Shown here piece after piece: positions 7,607 through 17,177 of a DNA stretch of 64,000 nucleotides (position 1 is the first letter of the stretch; each line of letters begins with the position of its first letter). Location: NCBI RefSeq assembly GCF_003865075.1, contig NZ_BHWB01000013.1:54975-118974 (forward strand), written 5' to 3'. The translations under genes were made by a program, and so were the position numbers. The stretch comes from Bacteroides faecalis (GTDB taxonomy: Bacteria > Bacteroidota > Bacteroidia > Bacteroidales > Bacteroidaceae). A model generated the notes under the pieces. It was not told the origin of the DNA. It saw only the letters and a program-made list of their open reading frames with translations, and did no database searches.

Positions 7607-10402
7607 TTATACCATCTCTGAATCCGTCAAATAAGGATGAGTAAACCAGAAACGAGAACCTTTTCCTAACTCAGAATCGACCCCAATTTTCCCACCTAAT
7701 TGTTCCACAATACTTTGGCAAATAGAAAGTCCCAGTCCTGTACCATGTACAAAAGAATCTAGTTTCACAAAACGCTCGAAGATAGCATTCTGATGTTGTT
7801 TATCAATTCCTACACCTGTATCTTTTACATAAAACTCAAGTTCCTTTCCCTTCAATTCATAACCAACACAAATACTTCCCTCTGAAGTAAACTTAATTGC
7901 ATTGTTCACAAAATTAGAGATAACCTGATGCAAACGATTTCGATCACTAACGATATGATAATGCGGAAGATTTGAATCAAAAATCAGTTGTACATTCCCT
8001 TTCACTTTCATTTGCATAGAAAGTACAATGTCTTCACACATCATATTCACATCCATATCAATATTAGTAAAATCAAAAGTACCTGCTTCAATCTTTGATA
8101 AATCAAGTATGTCAGAAATCAATTGAAGAAGCAAATCATTATTCTCACGAACTATCTTTATATATTCTTTTCTTTCATCCAAATCTTCCGCATCAACTAA
8201 CAAATCAGAAAAGCCAACGATAGCATTCAACGGAGTGCGAATTTCATGACTCATATTAGCAAGAAAAGCACTTTTCAGCCGATCCATAGTCTCGGCTTTA
8301 TCACGAGCTTGAATCAGTTCTTTTTCCGTTTCTTTCAATTCTGTAATATCATAGTTAATGCCTATAATTTCTATTTCATTTTCTTCCGGTTTATAAGTTG
8401 TTACCACTACATTCATTCGTACCCAATTCCATTTGTCTTTTGTTCCGGGACGACGAACCCGCATTTCTTCCTTAAAGTTCTTTGCATTGCCTTTTTTCAC
8501 CTCTTCATAAAAATCAAGGATACGTTTACGGTCTTCCGGATGCATTTTATTATAAACACCAACGACCTCGCTCAATGGTATATCATCATCTTCACCCATA
8601 TTTTTATACCATTGTTTGATAGCATACCCTTTCCTATCAATGAGATTTAATTTTGCATATCCCACTTTAGCATAGTCAGAAATCAGCAAAAAGAAATTTT
8701 CAAAATCACGGATACGTTTCATAGCATCCATACGCTCGGTATTATCAATACTAATCAAAATATATCCATTAAAATTTCCATCATTATCATATATCTTACT
8801 AACTTTCGTATACAAATCAATGACATTAAAACGTTTTGTATGATAATATTCACCAACTTGATCGAAAGAGTAATTCAAACGAAACTCAACCAAATCTTCA
8901 TTTCGCACTCGCTCACGAATATCCTGTGGAACATTAGGATTGTCAAAGAAGTTCACGCCCAAAGCATCTGTCTTATCATTCAGCCCAAATATTTCCACAT
9001 CCTTATTATTCATGTCAAGCAAGTTCCCATCTTTGTCATAAATCTCCACCCCAGCCGGAATATTAGCAAAAATATTCTTAAAAAGTTTCTCACTACGGTC
9101 TAATGCCCGGTTAGCTTTCACAGCCTCTGTAGAATCAAGAAACAACCCTACCAGCTCATTTTTCTCAGGAGAATAAACGATCCAATGCGTATAAATTCCG
9201 GTTCTTGGAAAATATTCATCAAATTCTTTATACGTTTTCGATTCTAGAATCTTCAATAAGTCATCCAATTTCTGACTATGATTAGCATATATTTCCGAAG
9301 CCTGTAAGCCTATATATTTCTCACTGGAGATACCAAATATCTTAGAACTGATTTCATTAGCATCCGTTATTCGATAATCACAAGGCACATCATTTTCGTC
9401 ACGGATGATAGATAACCTCACATATCCCATCGGCATATATGAAAACAAATTACGCAAGAAAGATTGTTCACGTGTAATATTATCCTTTGCTTTTCGCAAT
9501 TCCATACATATACTAACGATATTAGCCAAAGAAGCGAACCATTGATAATCCTCATTGCTCCACTCTCTATATGAACCAACAAGATCAATTCCCATATATC
9601 CCCAAATATGATCACTTGCCATCAAAGGAGTAATCATCAACGAACAAATTCCCTGTTTGGAAAGAATATTATATTCATCTACAGCCTCTTCCGGTAATTG
9701 CCGCAAAGAATTCAGAATAATCGGTTTACCTGACAATATCTGTTCAGTCCACCATTTAGTTTGATTACTAGGAATAGATTTTAAATATTCCTTTTCCGGA
9801 GATATACCCTCAGATACGACTTCGTACGTGCAACTATGATGACTATTCGTGTCATCATATTCAAAGATATACACACGTCCACCTCTATAAAGTTCCAATA
9901 TATCTGTCAGAATCTTCATGATACAAGATTCCACTTCCTCATCCTGAAGGAAACATAATAAAGATCGGGAAATAGAATTCTGTTGACGTATCAAATTATT
10001 AACACGACGTAAAACCCCTTTTTTATCTATACTTTCCAGTGATTCTACCCGTTGAATCACCCCAAAAGACTTATCACCTCCATTCGTACCGGTACCTTTC
10101 TCACGTTCTGCCAGACGTGTATGTAGCCAAACTTCACCATACTTAGAATAAATGGGGAATGTCTGCTCATAGAAATTCTTATGAATGGACTTATTCGCCT
10201 GAAACTCACAAATCACTTGTTCACGGTAATCTTCACGAATCACTTTCTGGAAATCCTGAAAAGAAATAGTATCTCCTTCTAAATCTAAAAGGTCACAGAG
10301 AAAATCAGAACATAAATAGTGCCCTGCTACAAAATCTGCTTCCCACCATCCAATCTGGGCCAAGGAAGACATTTTACGATATCGTTTGTTGCTTGTTTGC
10401 AT
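7607..10402 (-). CDS. Soluble multi-sensor (PAS/GAF) histidine kinase
   Basis: 931 residues with no signal peptide or membrane segment, so a cytoplasmic sensor kinase. Domains in order: an N-terminal PAS-like region (to about 120), a GAF domain (about 150-310, from RVYIFEYDD to the helix before REQSFLRN), two or three further PAS/PAC domains (about 310-690, including NIPAGVEIYDKDGNLLDMN and a PAC-type GINYDITELKETEKEL), then HisKA with NMSHEIRTPLNA (phospho-acceptor H719) and HATPase_c with NNAIKF, DTGVGI and GTGLGLSI. There is no receiver or DNA-binding domain, so the response regulator must be encoded elsewhere. It is transcribed alone, convergent to nuo. A TAnnTTTG box is at 10431-10438 on the minus strand. 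The signal sensed is not evident. Confidence 0.9.
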   Translation of the reverse strand: MQTSNKRYRKMSSLAQIGWWEADFVAGHYLCSDFLCDLLDLEGDTISFQDFQKVIREDYREQVICEFQANKSIHKNFYEQTFPIYSKYGEVWLHTRLAEREKGTGTNGGDKSFGVIQRVESLESIDKKGVLRRVNNLIRQQNSISRSLLCFLQDEEVESCIMKILTDILELYRGGRVYIFEYDDTNSHHSCTYEVVSEGISPEKEYLKSIPSNQTKWWTEQILSGKPIILNSLRQLPEEAVDEYNILSKQGICSLMITPLMASDHIWGYMGIDLVGSYREWSNEDYQWFASLANIVSICMELRKAKDNITREQSFLRNLFSYMPMGYVRLSIIRDENDVPCDYRITDANEISSKIFGISSEKYIGLQASEIYANHSQKLDDLLKILESKTYKEFDEYFPRTGIYTHWIVYSPEKNELVGLFLDSTEAVKANRALDRSEKLFKNIFANIPAGVEIYDKDGNLLDMNNKDVEIFGLNDKTDALGVNFFDNPNVPQDIRERVRNEDLVEFRLNYSFDQVGEYYHTKRFNVIDLYTKVSKIYDNDGNFNGYILISIDNTERMDAMKRIRDFENFFLLISDYAKVGYAKLNLIDRKGYAIKQWYKNMGEDDDIPLSEVVGVYNKMHPEDRKRILDFYEEVKKGNAKNFKEEMRVRRPGTKDKWNWVRMNVVVTTYKPEENEIEIIGINYDITELKETEKELIQARDKAETMDRLKSAFLANMSHEIRTPLNAIVGFSDLLVDAEDLDERKEYIKIVRENNDLLLQLISDILDLSKIEAGTFDFTNIDMDVNMMCEDIVLSMQMKVKGNVQLIFDSNLPHYHIVSDRNRLHQVISNFVNNAIKFTSEGSICVGYELKGKELEFYVKDTGVGIDKQHQNAIFERFVKLDSFVHGTGLGLSICQSIVEQLGGKIGVDSELGKGSRFWFTHPYLTDSEMV

Positions 10403-10430
10403 ACCTTCATTTAATTAACCAGGAAGTCAG

Positions 10431-10438
10431 CAAATGTA
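10431..10438 (-). promoter_or_regulatory. Promoter -7 box of the histidine kinase gene
   Basis: On the minus strand this reads TACATTTG, a match to the Bacteroides -7 consensus TAnnTTTG, 28 bp upstream of the kinase ATG. No clear -33 TTTG at normal spacing. Confidence 0.5.
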
Positions 10439-10500
10439 CATAAAATATTTTAATCTGGATACTATTCCTTTAGAAAACAAAGGTTTCTATTTTTCAAATT

Positions 10501-10538
10501 AAAAAAATGACAGAAGCTATATAAACGACTTCTGCCAT
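10501..10538 (-). terminator. Terminator of the TonB receptor / beta-helix lipoprotein operon
   Basis: On the minus strand a 10-bp stem (arms 10529-10538 and 10507-10516, one G-U pair) is followed by a run of seven T, 50 bp beyond the lipoprotein stop. Confidence 0.8.
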
Positions 10539-10587
10539 TCCATTCAAACTATTCTTATAGCTAAATATATTCCTACTAATTTTAAGA

Positions 10588-11778
10588 TTAATGGACTAAA
10601 ATTGGAAAAGTATAACTTGTCCAGTCAAACACAGAAATAGTGGCACCTGCACAAGAATTATTTGCAGCTACATTAGCTGTTCCGTTAAGTACTTTATCGT
10701 GAACCGTAAAAGTTGAAGCAAGAGTATAAGTGATAGATGATGCCACATTCCCATCCCCTTTACTATCAGTCATATCAATCAAATCTTGTGTTCCTCCTGT
10801 ACCGGCAATCAATACATTTGAAATAGTAGCTTTTGCACCGCGCCGAATTTTGATAACATCTACCATACGATCTACTTTATTTTGTGTATCGGCAGCATTA
10901 TTTACGATTGTCATATTTTCAACTGTAAAATTTGCTTGTCTCAAATGGTCTTCTCCATCACCATCCAAGTTACCATCAGCTTCAATTCCACGCGGATCAT
11001 CTTCTGTACTGGTATAACGGTTCTCCCAGATTCCATAACAGTTACTCAATTTACCACTATATCCTTGTGTAAAGTCAAACATATCATCATCAGGATTCAC
11101 TACTAAGAGGTTAGTGACATTTACTGTACCACCGAAAAATTCGATAGCATCATCTGCACTTTCCAGAATATAAATATTATCAATCTTTGTTCCGTTACCA
11201 ACACCATTCAAGGTCAGTCCATTATGCTCAATATTCTCAGTGGAACGTGCACCGGCATAGCAAATCTTCACATAGGTCAATGAACCGGAATTGTCATTGG
11301 TAATACTACCACCATACTTATAGTCATTATTAATCTCAGTTAATCCTATATCACTTGCACTCTGGCTGATACCGGAAATCGGTGCTTTACCGTTAATAAT
11401 TACACCTCCCCAATAACCGGAAGATGGCTGAACAGCATCTGCAGTAAAAGTGATTGGTTTTTCTTTTGTACCATTTGCGTAGATTCTACCACCTTGTGCA
11501 ACCAATAAATAATTGCCAAAACCTTGTTTAGCTTTAATTATCGCCCCTGCCGGAATAGTTAATACTCCTCCATCCGCAATAATCAGAGATCCGTCTAGAT
11601 AATACTCTTTCGCCTCCAAAATTTCATTTTCTGTCAATGTTCCTCTCAATGTATTACCATTGACAACAATTGAACTTTCTGGTTTATCACCATTGTGATC
11701 ATCACTTCCACAAGAAGTCAATACTAATGTCGTTGCTGCAACAGCAACCACCATAAAATTTAAAAACAGTCTTTTCAT
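10588..11778 (-). CDS. Beta-helix surface lipoprotein partnered with a TonB receptor
   Basis: 396 residues. Lipoprotein signal peptide with lipobox LTSC (C23) followed by GSDDHNGD; acidic residues soon after the cysteine are compatible with surface export in Bacteroides. The body is repetitive in the way of a right-handed parallel beta-helix (short strands with turns such as GGVLTIPAGAIIKAKQG, GYWGGVIINGKAP, NIEHNGLTLNGVGNGTKI, DDAIEFFGGTVNVTNLLV). It starts 31 bp after the receptor gene and shares its terminator, so it is the second gene of a two-gene operon. No SusD is present; by position this protein may act as the ligand-capturing partner of the receptor (inference). The ligand is unknown. 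Confidence 0.8.
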   Translation of the reverse strand: MKRLFLNFMVVAVAATTLVLTSCGSDDHNGDKPESSIVVNGNTLRGTLTENEILEAKEYYLDGSLIIADGGVLTIPAGAIIKAKQGFGNYLLVAQGGRIYANGTKEKPITFTADAVQPSSGYWGGVIINGKAPISGISQSASDIGLTEINNDYKYGGSITNDNSGSLTYVKICYAGARSTENIEHNGLTLNGVGNGTKIDNIYILESADDAIEFFGGTVNVTNLLVVNPDDDMFDFTQGYSGKLSNCYGIWENRYTSTEDDPRGIEADGNLDGDGEDHLRQANFTVENMTIVNNAADTQNKVDRMVDVIKIRRGAKATISNVLIAGTGGTQDLIDMTDSKGDGNVASSITYTLASTFTVHDKVLNGTANVAANNSCAGATISVFDWTSYTFPILVH

Positions 11779-11809
11779 TTCCTTTAATATTAGTTATTAT
11801 TGATACTGC

Positions 11810-14524
11810 TTAGAAGATATACGAACCCCCTAAGCTAATATTTATTCCTTTTTTGTAATTACCTAATACAACCTTATCTCCTCCCTCATTTGCCTTGCGA
11901 ACTAATTTATGAGCAGGATTCAATAAATTTCGAGCTTTCAGATTAAGTGAGATATGTTTATTCAGTCTTGCCTGTGATACAAAATCAAGTGTAACCAAGC
12001 TATTCTCCATAATATCCTGAAAGCCTTGAGTACCTATAGTATATACTTTCTCGCCAATATAATTTAGGATGAATGTATTTACAAGACTAAAATTACCCTT
12101 TGTATAATTATAAGATAAATCAAAGTTAGCAATCCAAGGGGCAGCACCTTCCAACTGAGAACCAGTAGTAACTGTTGCCAAAGGCATTTTAGCATTCGTA
12201 TATATATAGGAACTATTTAGTCCAAGAGAAAGGCGATTTGCTCCATCGCCATTCGCCCCAACCGAATGCGTAAAGATATTCTTACGTACCTCTATTTCTG
12301 CTCCTGCTACAGTTGCATGATCTGCAATATTTTCATACGAAAGGTATCCACCGGCACTTGCCACCTCAATTCTGGAAATAGGATTTTTAATGTATTTATA
12401 AAAAGCAGTTAATGAAATTAGTTCCGTCGGTGTAGGATTAAAATCCCATTTCAAATCTAGATTGTAACTATCCGAGGGCTTTAGTTTCGTATTTCCCTGA
12501 CTACTAAAATTAACTCCGACATAGCGATAAGGTGAAATCTCTTTAGATTGTGGTAAAGTATATGTCTTACTTGCTCCCAGACGCAAAGAGTTCTTTGCAT
12601 TCAGGTTATATTTCAAATTCAGGCTTGGCAGGAAGTAGTTCTTCTCAATCTTATTGGAACCTTTCGAACCACCTTTATTTACATCATAATCTACCTGTAT
12701 ATCAATATTATCATATTTCACTCCTACATTGGCAATCCAACGAGAAGAAAACTGATAAGTAAACTCCGTATATAGTGAATGAATATACTTCTTCACATCG
12801 TATATATCAATATTCTTCTGTAATCCGAACATTCCATTCGAAAAATTCTCCTGTGTATAATAATCATCCAATACTATTTCTGCCAGCGAGCCGAAATGAC
12901 CAGAGGAATATGTCGGCATATTATATTCTGTCGATTCAAAATTATCATCTACCATTCGCCCAATATATCCTAAACGGATATTAGAGATTTCTTCAACATT
13001 ATCTCTCAAACGATAGACAAAACCTGTTTTTATATTTAGATCACCTTCATTCAAAGAAGAAAAATATCGTTGTTGTGAATTTCCACGAAGTAATGAGTAA
13101 CCATCCGACGACTTAGTTATATTATTGATTCGACGATCTGGTTCATTGCCATTTACAAGGTTATAAGAAATACCTGCATCAAGACTCAATTCTTTTGTCA
13201 GCCCCCAGTTAGTCATCAGTTGATTGACAAGTAACCAATTATCATTTATTTGTTGCCGACGGGTAAAGCCGATATTACCTTGATCATCGTCAAATATCGA
13301 GTTTTTACCATCATAATCACCAACAGATTGCGTATTAGCATGTATCATCATAAAATTATAACTCAAATGATGACGATTCTGCATATCATAATCCACATTA
13401 GCTAATGCTAACTGATTAATATTTTCAACATACTTTTTACCAACCATATCCTTATAAATAGTACCGCTAGTAGTCGTATTGCGTATTGTTTCTTCTGTAT
13501 ACTGGTAATCAATGGTATGTCCGGCAGTCACAAAAAAGGAAAGAAGGTTCTTATCTTTTCCTATATAAAAGCGTTTTCCACCTGATACACTATAACTTCG
13601 GTTTATCTGAAGGTTTTGTTTTGAAGGGTCCAGCTTGTTCTTAAAATCCCAACTAGTTTCAGTAACTGGCTGTTTATCGTCAACTAATCCCATAAAATTA
13701 ACTCCACTGAGTTTAAGAAAATCGGCTGATACTGTTTGCGTATTTATACCTCCTGAAACACCGACACCTATGTTCTTATTTCCAATCAGTTCTTTGGATA
13801 CGATATCAATGGTTGCTCCACTGACATCACTGCTGCCTCCAGCACTAAAAACTTTATTGACGCCTACAGACTGAATGATATCCGTACCAAAGAAATCAAG
13901 AGAAATGTTCTTATATTCGGGGTCTTCGGATGGGACTGCAAATCCATTGAAAGTAGTCGAATTATAACGATCGCCCAACCCACGCACGAAAACATTCTTC
14001 ACTCCTTCTTGTTTAGATATTCCCGAAACTTTTGTTACGGCTCCTTCCGCATCTGCAACTCCTTTACGTGAAAGTTCCTTTACTCCAACAGACTGTACGG
14101 CAATAACTGCTTTTTGTTGTTCAAGTAACAACATATTTTCATTTTCACGATTTTTTTTTGCAACGACCACAACATCAGAGAGTTCAAGTGCATCTGTTTC
14201 CAATTCCAGATTCAGGATTACTAATTTCCCATTCTCCACACGTACCTTGCGACATATTTCAGTTTTGTATCCCACATATTTGATTTCAATATCATACATG
14301 CCTTCCAGAACTCCCATTCCATTCAGTTCAAAATTCCCTTCTGTGTCGGTAACAGTACCTGCATGAGTACCTATTAATCGTATGGTCGCTCCAATCAGCG
14401 GCTCCTTAGAAAGTTTGTCTTTTACGACACCTTTAATTTTGATATTTGCAGCCAAAGCAGGAAGTGCACATAGTATGCAAAAAAAGGCTACAACGGAAAG
14501 TCTAATAAGAAATAGTTTTTTCAT
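11810..14524 (-). CDS. TonB-dependent outer-membrane receptor (SusD-less type)
   Basis: 904 residues. A signal peptide (to about residue 25, ALPALAA) is followed by a CarboxypepD_reg-like beta-sandwich (about 28-110, GVVKDKLSKEPLIGATIRL), a plug domain (about 130-245, with GVKNVFVRGLGDRYNSTTFNG and SVGVNKVFSAGGSSDVSGATIDI) and a 22-strand-type barrel ending in aromatic F904, the usual outer-membrane sorting signal. It imports a substrate across the outer membrane using TonB energy. It is shorter than typical SusC (about 1000 aa) and lacks an adjacent SusD; the neighbour is a beta-helix lipoprotein instead. A -7 box lies at 14556-14563. Substrate not deducible from the sequence. Confidence 0.88.
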   Translation of the reverse strand: MKKLFLIRLSVVAFFCILCALPALAANIKIKGVVKDKLSKEPLIGATIRLIGTHAGTVTDTEGNFELNGMGVLEGMYDIEIKYVGYKTEICRKVRVENGKLVILNLELETDALELSDVVVVAKKNRENENMLLLEQQKAVIAVQSVGVKELSRKGVADAEGAVTKVSGISKQEGVKNVFVRGLGDRYNSTTFNGFAVPSEDPEYKNISLDFFGTDIIQSVGVNKVFSAGGSSDVSGATIDIVSKELIGNKNIGVGVSGGINTQTVSADFLKLSGVNFMGLVDDKQPVTETSWDFKNKLDPSKQNLQINRSYSVSGGKRFYIGKDKNLLSFFVTAGHTIDYQYTEETIRNTTTSGTIYKDMVGKKYVENINQLALANVDYDMQNRHHLSYNFMMIHANTQSVGDYDGKNSIFDDDQGNIGFTRRQQINDNWLLVNQLMTNWGLTKELSLDAGISYNLVNGNEPDRRINNITKSSDGYSLLRGNSQQRYFSSLNEGDLNIKTGFVYRLRDNVEEISNIRLGYIGRMVDDNFESTEYNMPTYSSGHFGSLAEIVLDDYYTQENFSNGMFGLQKNIDIYDVKKYIHSLYTEFTYQFSSRWIANVGVKYDNIDIQVDYDVNKGGSKGSNKIEKNYFLPSLNLKYNLNAKNSLRLGASKTYTLPQSKEISPYRYVGVNFSSQGNTKLKPSDSYNLDLKWDFNPTPTELISLTAFYKYIKNPISRIEVASAGGYLSYENIADHATVAGAEIEVRKNIFTHSVGANGDGANRLSLGLNSSYIYTNAKMPLATVTTGSQLEGAAPWIANFDLSYNYTKGNFSLVNTFILNYIGEKVYTIGTQGFQDIMENSLVTLDFVSQARLNKHISLNLKARNLLNPAHKLVRKANEGGDKVVLGNYKKGINISLGGSYIF

Positions 14525-14555
14525 CGAACTTTGCTATACGTTTTAATTACGGCAG

Positions 14556-14563
14556 CAAAGATA
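14556..14563 (-). promoter_or_regulatory. Promoter -7 box of the TonB receptor operon
   Basis: Reads TATCTTTG on the minus strand (TAnnTTTG), 32 bp upstream of the receptor ATG; a TTTG lies further upstream at somewhat long spacing. Confidence 0.6.
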
Positions 14564-14610
14564 TAGGGGCAGCGTTACAGAAGTAATACAAACTAAATAC
14601 AATAAATTGA

Positions 14611-14663
14611 AATAGCAGTTTCAAGTTTGTTGCATATTTGCAATAAGACCAGAAACTGCTATT
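14611..14663 (-). terminator. Hairpin downstream of the channel gene / upstream of the receptor promoter
   Basis: Perfect 12-bp inverted repeat (14611-14622 and 14652-14663) with a 29-base loop that itself contains a smaller dyad TTGCA-N4-TGCAA. It is 41 bp beyond the stop of the MscS-like gene on the minus strand, so it most likely ends that operon; it also sits just upstream of the receptor promoter, so a regulatory role is possible. Confidence 0.6.
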
Positions 14664-14703
14664 ATATTAATAATACGAATATAAAACTGAAGTTTCTTTA
14701 TTT

Positions 14704-16032
14704 CTAATTCTTTACTCTTAATTCTCGTAAATCTTCTCCGGAAGGATTCTGGAAGACTCGTAATCCAAATTCCGGAATAATAGCCAATACATGATCGAAC
14801 ACATCAGCTTGCACTTCCTCATAAGGAACCCAGTCTTTAATGGCAGAAAAGAAATAAAGTTCCAACGGAATTCCAGTTTCAGTGGGTTGCAATTGGCGAA
14901 CCATGCAAGTCAGTTCCTGATTAATAGTAGGCAAACTTTTCAGATAACTATTCAAGTAAGCACGAAATACACCCAGATTTGTCTGACGACGGCCATTTAC
15001 CAATATAGAATTATCGATATGATGTTCCTTATTATATATCTCAACTACTTCTTCTGTTTTGTCAATATAATCTTTTAATAGTTGAATTTTCCGATATTTA
15101 GCCAACATCTCCGGTGTACAAAAGCGTACACTGCTCATATCTATATTAATAGAACGTTTCACACGTCGTCCACCAGATTCACGCATTCCTTGCCAGTTCT
15201 GAAAAGAATCACTTACCAACAGGTAAGGAGGAATTGTTGTAATGGTATTATCCCAGTTACGGACTTTAACGGTATTCAATGTGACTTCAATCACTGTACC
15301 ATCCGCACCATATTTCGGCATAGCAATCCAATCTCCTACCTTCAGCATATTGTTGGCAGAAAGTTGAATACCTGAGACAAATCCAAGAATCGTATCTCTG
15401 AAGACTAACATTAATATAGCGGCAGAAGCTCCTAAACCGGTCAGTAATACCGTTGGGCTTTTATTAATCAGAATACTTACGATAACGATAGCTCCAATAA
15501 AGAAGATCGTCACCTGAGCCGTCTGTAATAATCCTTTTAATGGTCGATCCTTAAACTGTTCCCGTTCACTGTACACATGATAAATAGCTGCCAAAAACAC
15601 ACTGATAAAACGAAGAAAGACAGCAATAATATAGATCAGACAGATACGGCGAAGAAAATCAAGTAGTCCCGATTGTGCATGTTCCGGGAATGCTATGGGG
15701 ATTGCTATATAAATAAGTATAGGTGCCACCATGCGGCTAATGTGTATCATCACCTTATGGTCAAAAACTACATCATCCCAAGTCGCCTTAGTCCGCTTCA
15801 CCAATTTTGCAACCGCCCGCAAAATAATATGGCGGCAGATCACATTGGATAACAAGGCAACACCGATAATAAGTATCAATACAATCCAATTGTCTGCCTT
15901 GTTTGCCCAGGTAGCATCTACTCCCATAGATACCAGACTATGATTCACTTCCTGCATCACTGCATTGGTGGTCTCCTGTACTCCTTCGGTCTTTGTAACT
16001 ACAGTCAATGTATCTACTATCACTTCTTTCAT
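14704..16032 (-). CDS. MscS-family (YbdG-like) mechanosensitive channel, third gene of ATPase/DUF4435 operon
   Basis: 442 residues, close to the size of E. coli YbdG. An N-terminal extension is followed by about five membrane helices (from WIVLILIIGVALLSNVI near 49) and the MscS pore and beta domain: GLGASAAILMLVFRDTILGFVSGIQL (about 197-222) is the glycine/alanine-packed pore helix, then VGDWIAMPKYGADGTVIEVTLNTVKVRNWDNTITTIPPYLL in the beta domain (key residues D229, G238, V241, W255, D256, N257). Members release ions under membrane tension. Here the start codon overlaps the DUF4435 stop by 4 bp, so translation is coupled to a two-gene ATPase/TOPRIM module, an unusual partner for an osmotic safety valve. 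Confidence 0.88.
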   Translation of the reverse strand: MKEVIVDTLTVVTKTEGVQETTNAVMQEVNHSLVSMGVDATWANKADNWIVLILIIGVALLSNVICRHIILRAVAKLVKRTKATWDDVVFDHKVMIHISRMVAPILIYIAIPIAFPEHAQSGLLDFLRRICLIYIIAVFLRFISVFLAAIYHVYSEREQFKDRPLKGLLQTAQVTIFFIGAIVIVSILINKSPTVLLTGLGASAAILMLVFRDTILGFVSGIQLSANNMLKVGDWIAMPKYGADGTVIEVTLNTVKVRNWDNTITTIPPYLLVSDSFQNWQGMRESGGRRVKRSINIDMSSVRFCTPEMLAKYRKIQLLKDYIDKTEEVVEIYNKEHHIDNSILVNGRRQTNLGVFRAYLNSYLKSLPTINQELTCMVRQLQPTETGIPLELYFFSAIKDWVPYEEVQADVFDHVLAIIPEFGLRVFQNPSGEDLRELRVKN

Positions 16033-17144
16033 ATATTACTGACACCTTCTTTTGATAAATAATCCTGAATATCCTGCCTCAACCATTCATAATGGAGGAG
16101 TCTCTTATACGCAACGTTCTTTTTCAACATTATCTCTACACTGATCTGACTGTTCTGATAACAAGTCAGTTCATTTCTGAATTGTTCATTATGCTCTGCC
16201 AAACGTTTAATTTCCTGTTCCCGTTCCCGACGTAACACAGTGCAAACAGGAATCAATAATTTCATTACCACATTGTCCATCACATGATGTCCTTGCATAT
16301 ATAAATAGGTTGTTTCCGGAAGTAGTCCTAAATCTTTCAGTTCAGTCCGCAGTCCGTTCACATTATTGATATAATAAGGAAAACGTTTTTTCAACTCAAA
16401 AAGTTTCTGATCTACCCTATGTTGCAAGGCATCTAAGCTACGTTCAGGATGCTTAAGACTAATCTCATGCAAAGCTGTACAAGAGTGAAAGTCATACATT
16501 GGAAATGTATACGTATCCCGTTGACGGTAGAACCATACATTCCACAAGAAAAGCGGGTACACTATTTCGGAATAACGTTTCATATAAGCATTAAAATCCA
16601 GAATAAACCGATCGTTCAATGTCGATTGTACACATACTTCATGGAGACTTTCCGCAAAGCAATGATAGTTCTCAATAGCATATGTATATGTTTGAAAAAT
16701 ATATTTGTTCCGGTTGATTTTGCGAGAGGTGTTGGTTGCCCCTTGCAACAAGAAATCATAATCACTATCTACACAGGCAATCAGACTTTTTCCCAGTTCT
16801 GCTGTGTTCAGCGTATTCATAAGCACCATCTTCTTTCCCTTTGCCAATGATGTTGCTGATGGCAGCATTACCTGAAAATAACGTTCGTCATCTTCAAACT
16901 CCTCCAAAAGAGTACGCCAGAAAGCAACATCATCATAGCTTTCGACATAGGCAATAATGCGACGACGAGCCTTTTTCGAATAAAGTTTGTGTGCGGCACT
17001 GAAATAAGAAGAAGTCAGAGAATCTACAAGCCGGGCAGGACGTGCCGGTTTGTTTCCATCCGTTCTCACTTCTTCTTTCCGGGAAGGAGACGGAGCAGAA
17101 TAATATTTACGGTTTGTGTTACTTTTTACGGTATCGTTATTCAT
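16029..17144 (-). CDS. DUF4435 TOPRIM-like protein (AriB/OLD-type partner)
   Basis: 371 residues, soluble. After a basic, proline-rich N terminus (1-45) comes a fold with TOPRIM-like acidic positions: RRIIAYVESYDDVAFW (E68, D71, D72), then LIACVDSDYDFLL (D126, D128, D130), followed by YTYAIENYHCF. This pattern is that of DUF4435, which is also the family of the AriB nuclease-like subunit of PARIS; in TOPRIM enzymes these acids bind metal for strand cleavage. The gene begins 33 bp after the ATPase gene and overlaps the channel gene by 4 bp, so three proteins are made from one mRNA. The family is assigned from motifs; nuclease activity is inferred, not shown. Confidence 0.75.
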   Translation of the reverse strand: MNNDTVKSNTNRKYYSAPSPSRKEEVRTDGNKPARPARLVDSLTSSYFSAAHKLYSKKARRRIIAYVESYDDVAFWRTLLEEFEDDERYFQVMLPSATSLAKGKKMVLMNTLNTAELGKSLIACVDSDYDFLLQGATNTSRKINRNKYIFQTYTYAIENYHCFAESLHEVCVQSTLNDRFILDFNAYMKRYSEIVYPLFLWNVWFYRQRDTYTFPMYDFHSCTALHEISLKHPERSLDALQHRVDQKLFELKKRFPYYINNVNGLRTELKDLGLLPETTYLYMQGHHVMDNVVMKLLIPVCTVLRREREQEIKRLAEHNEQFRNELTCYQNSQISVEIMLKKNVAYKRLLHYEWLRQDIQDYLSKEGVSNI

Positions 17145-17177
17145 AATCTATACGTGTTCTATTCAGAAGAGATTATT

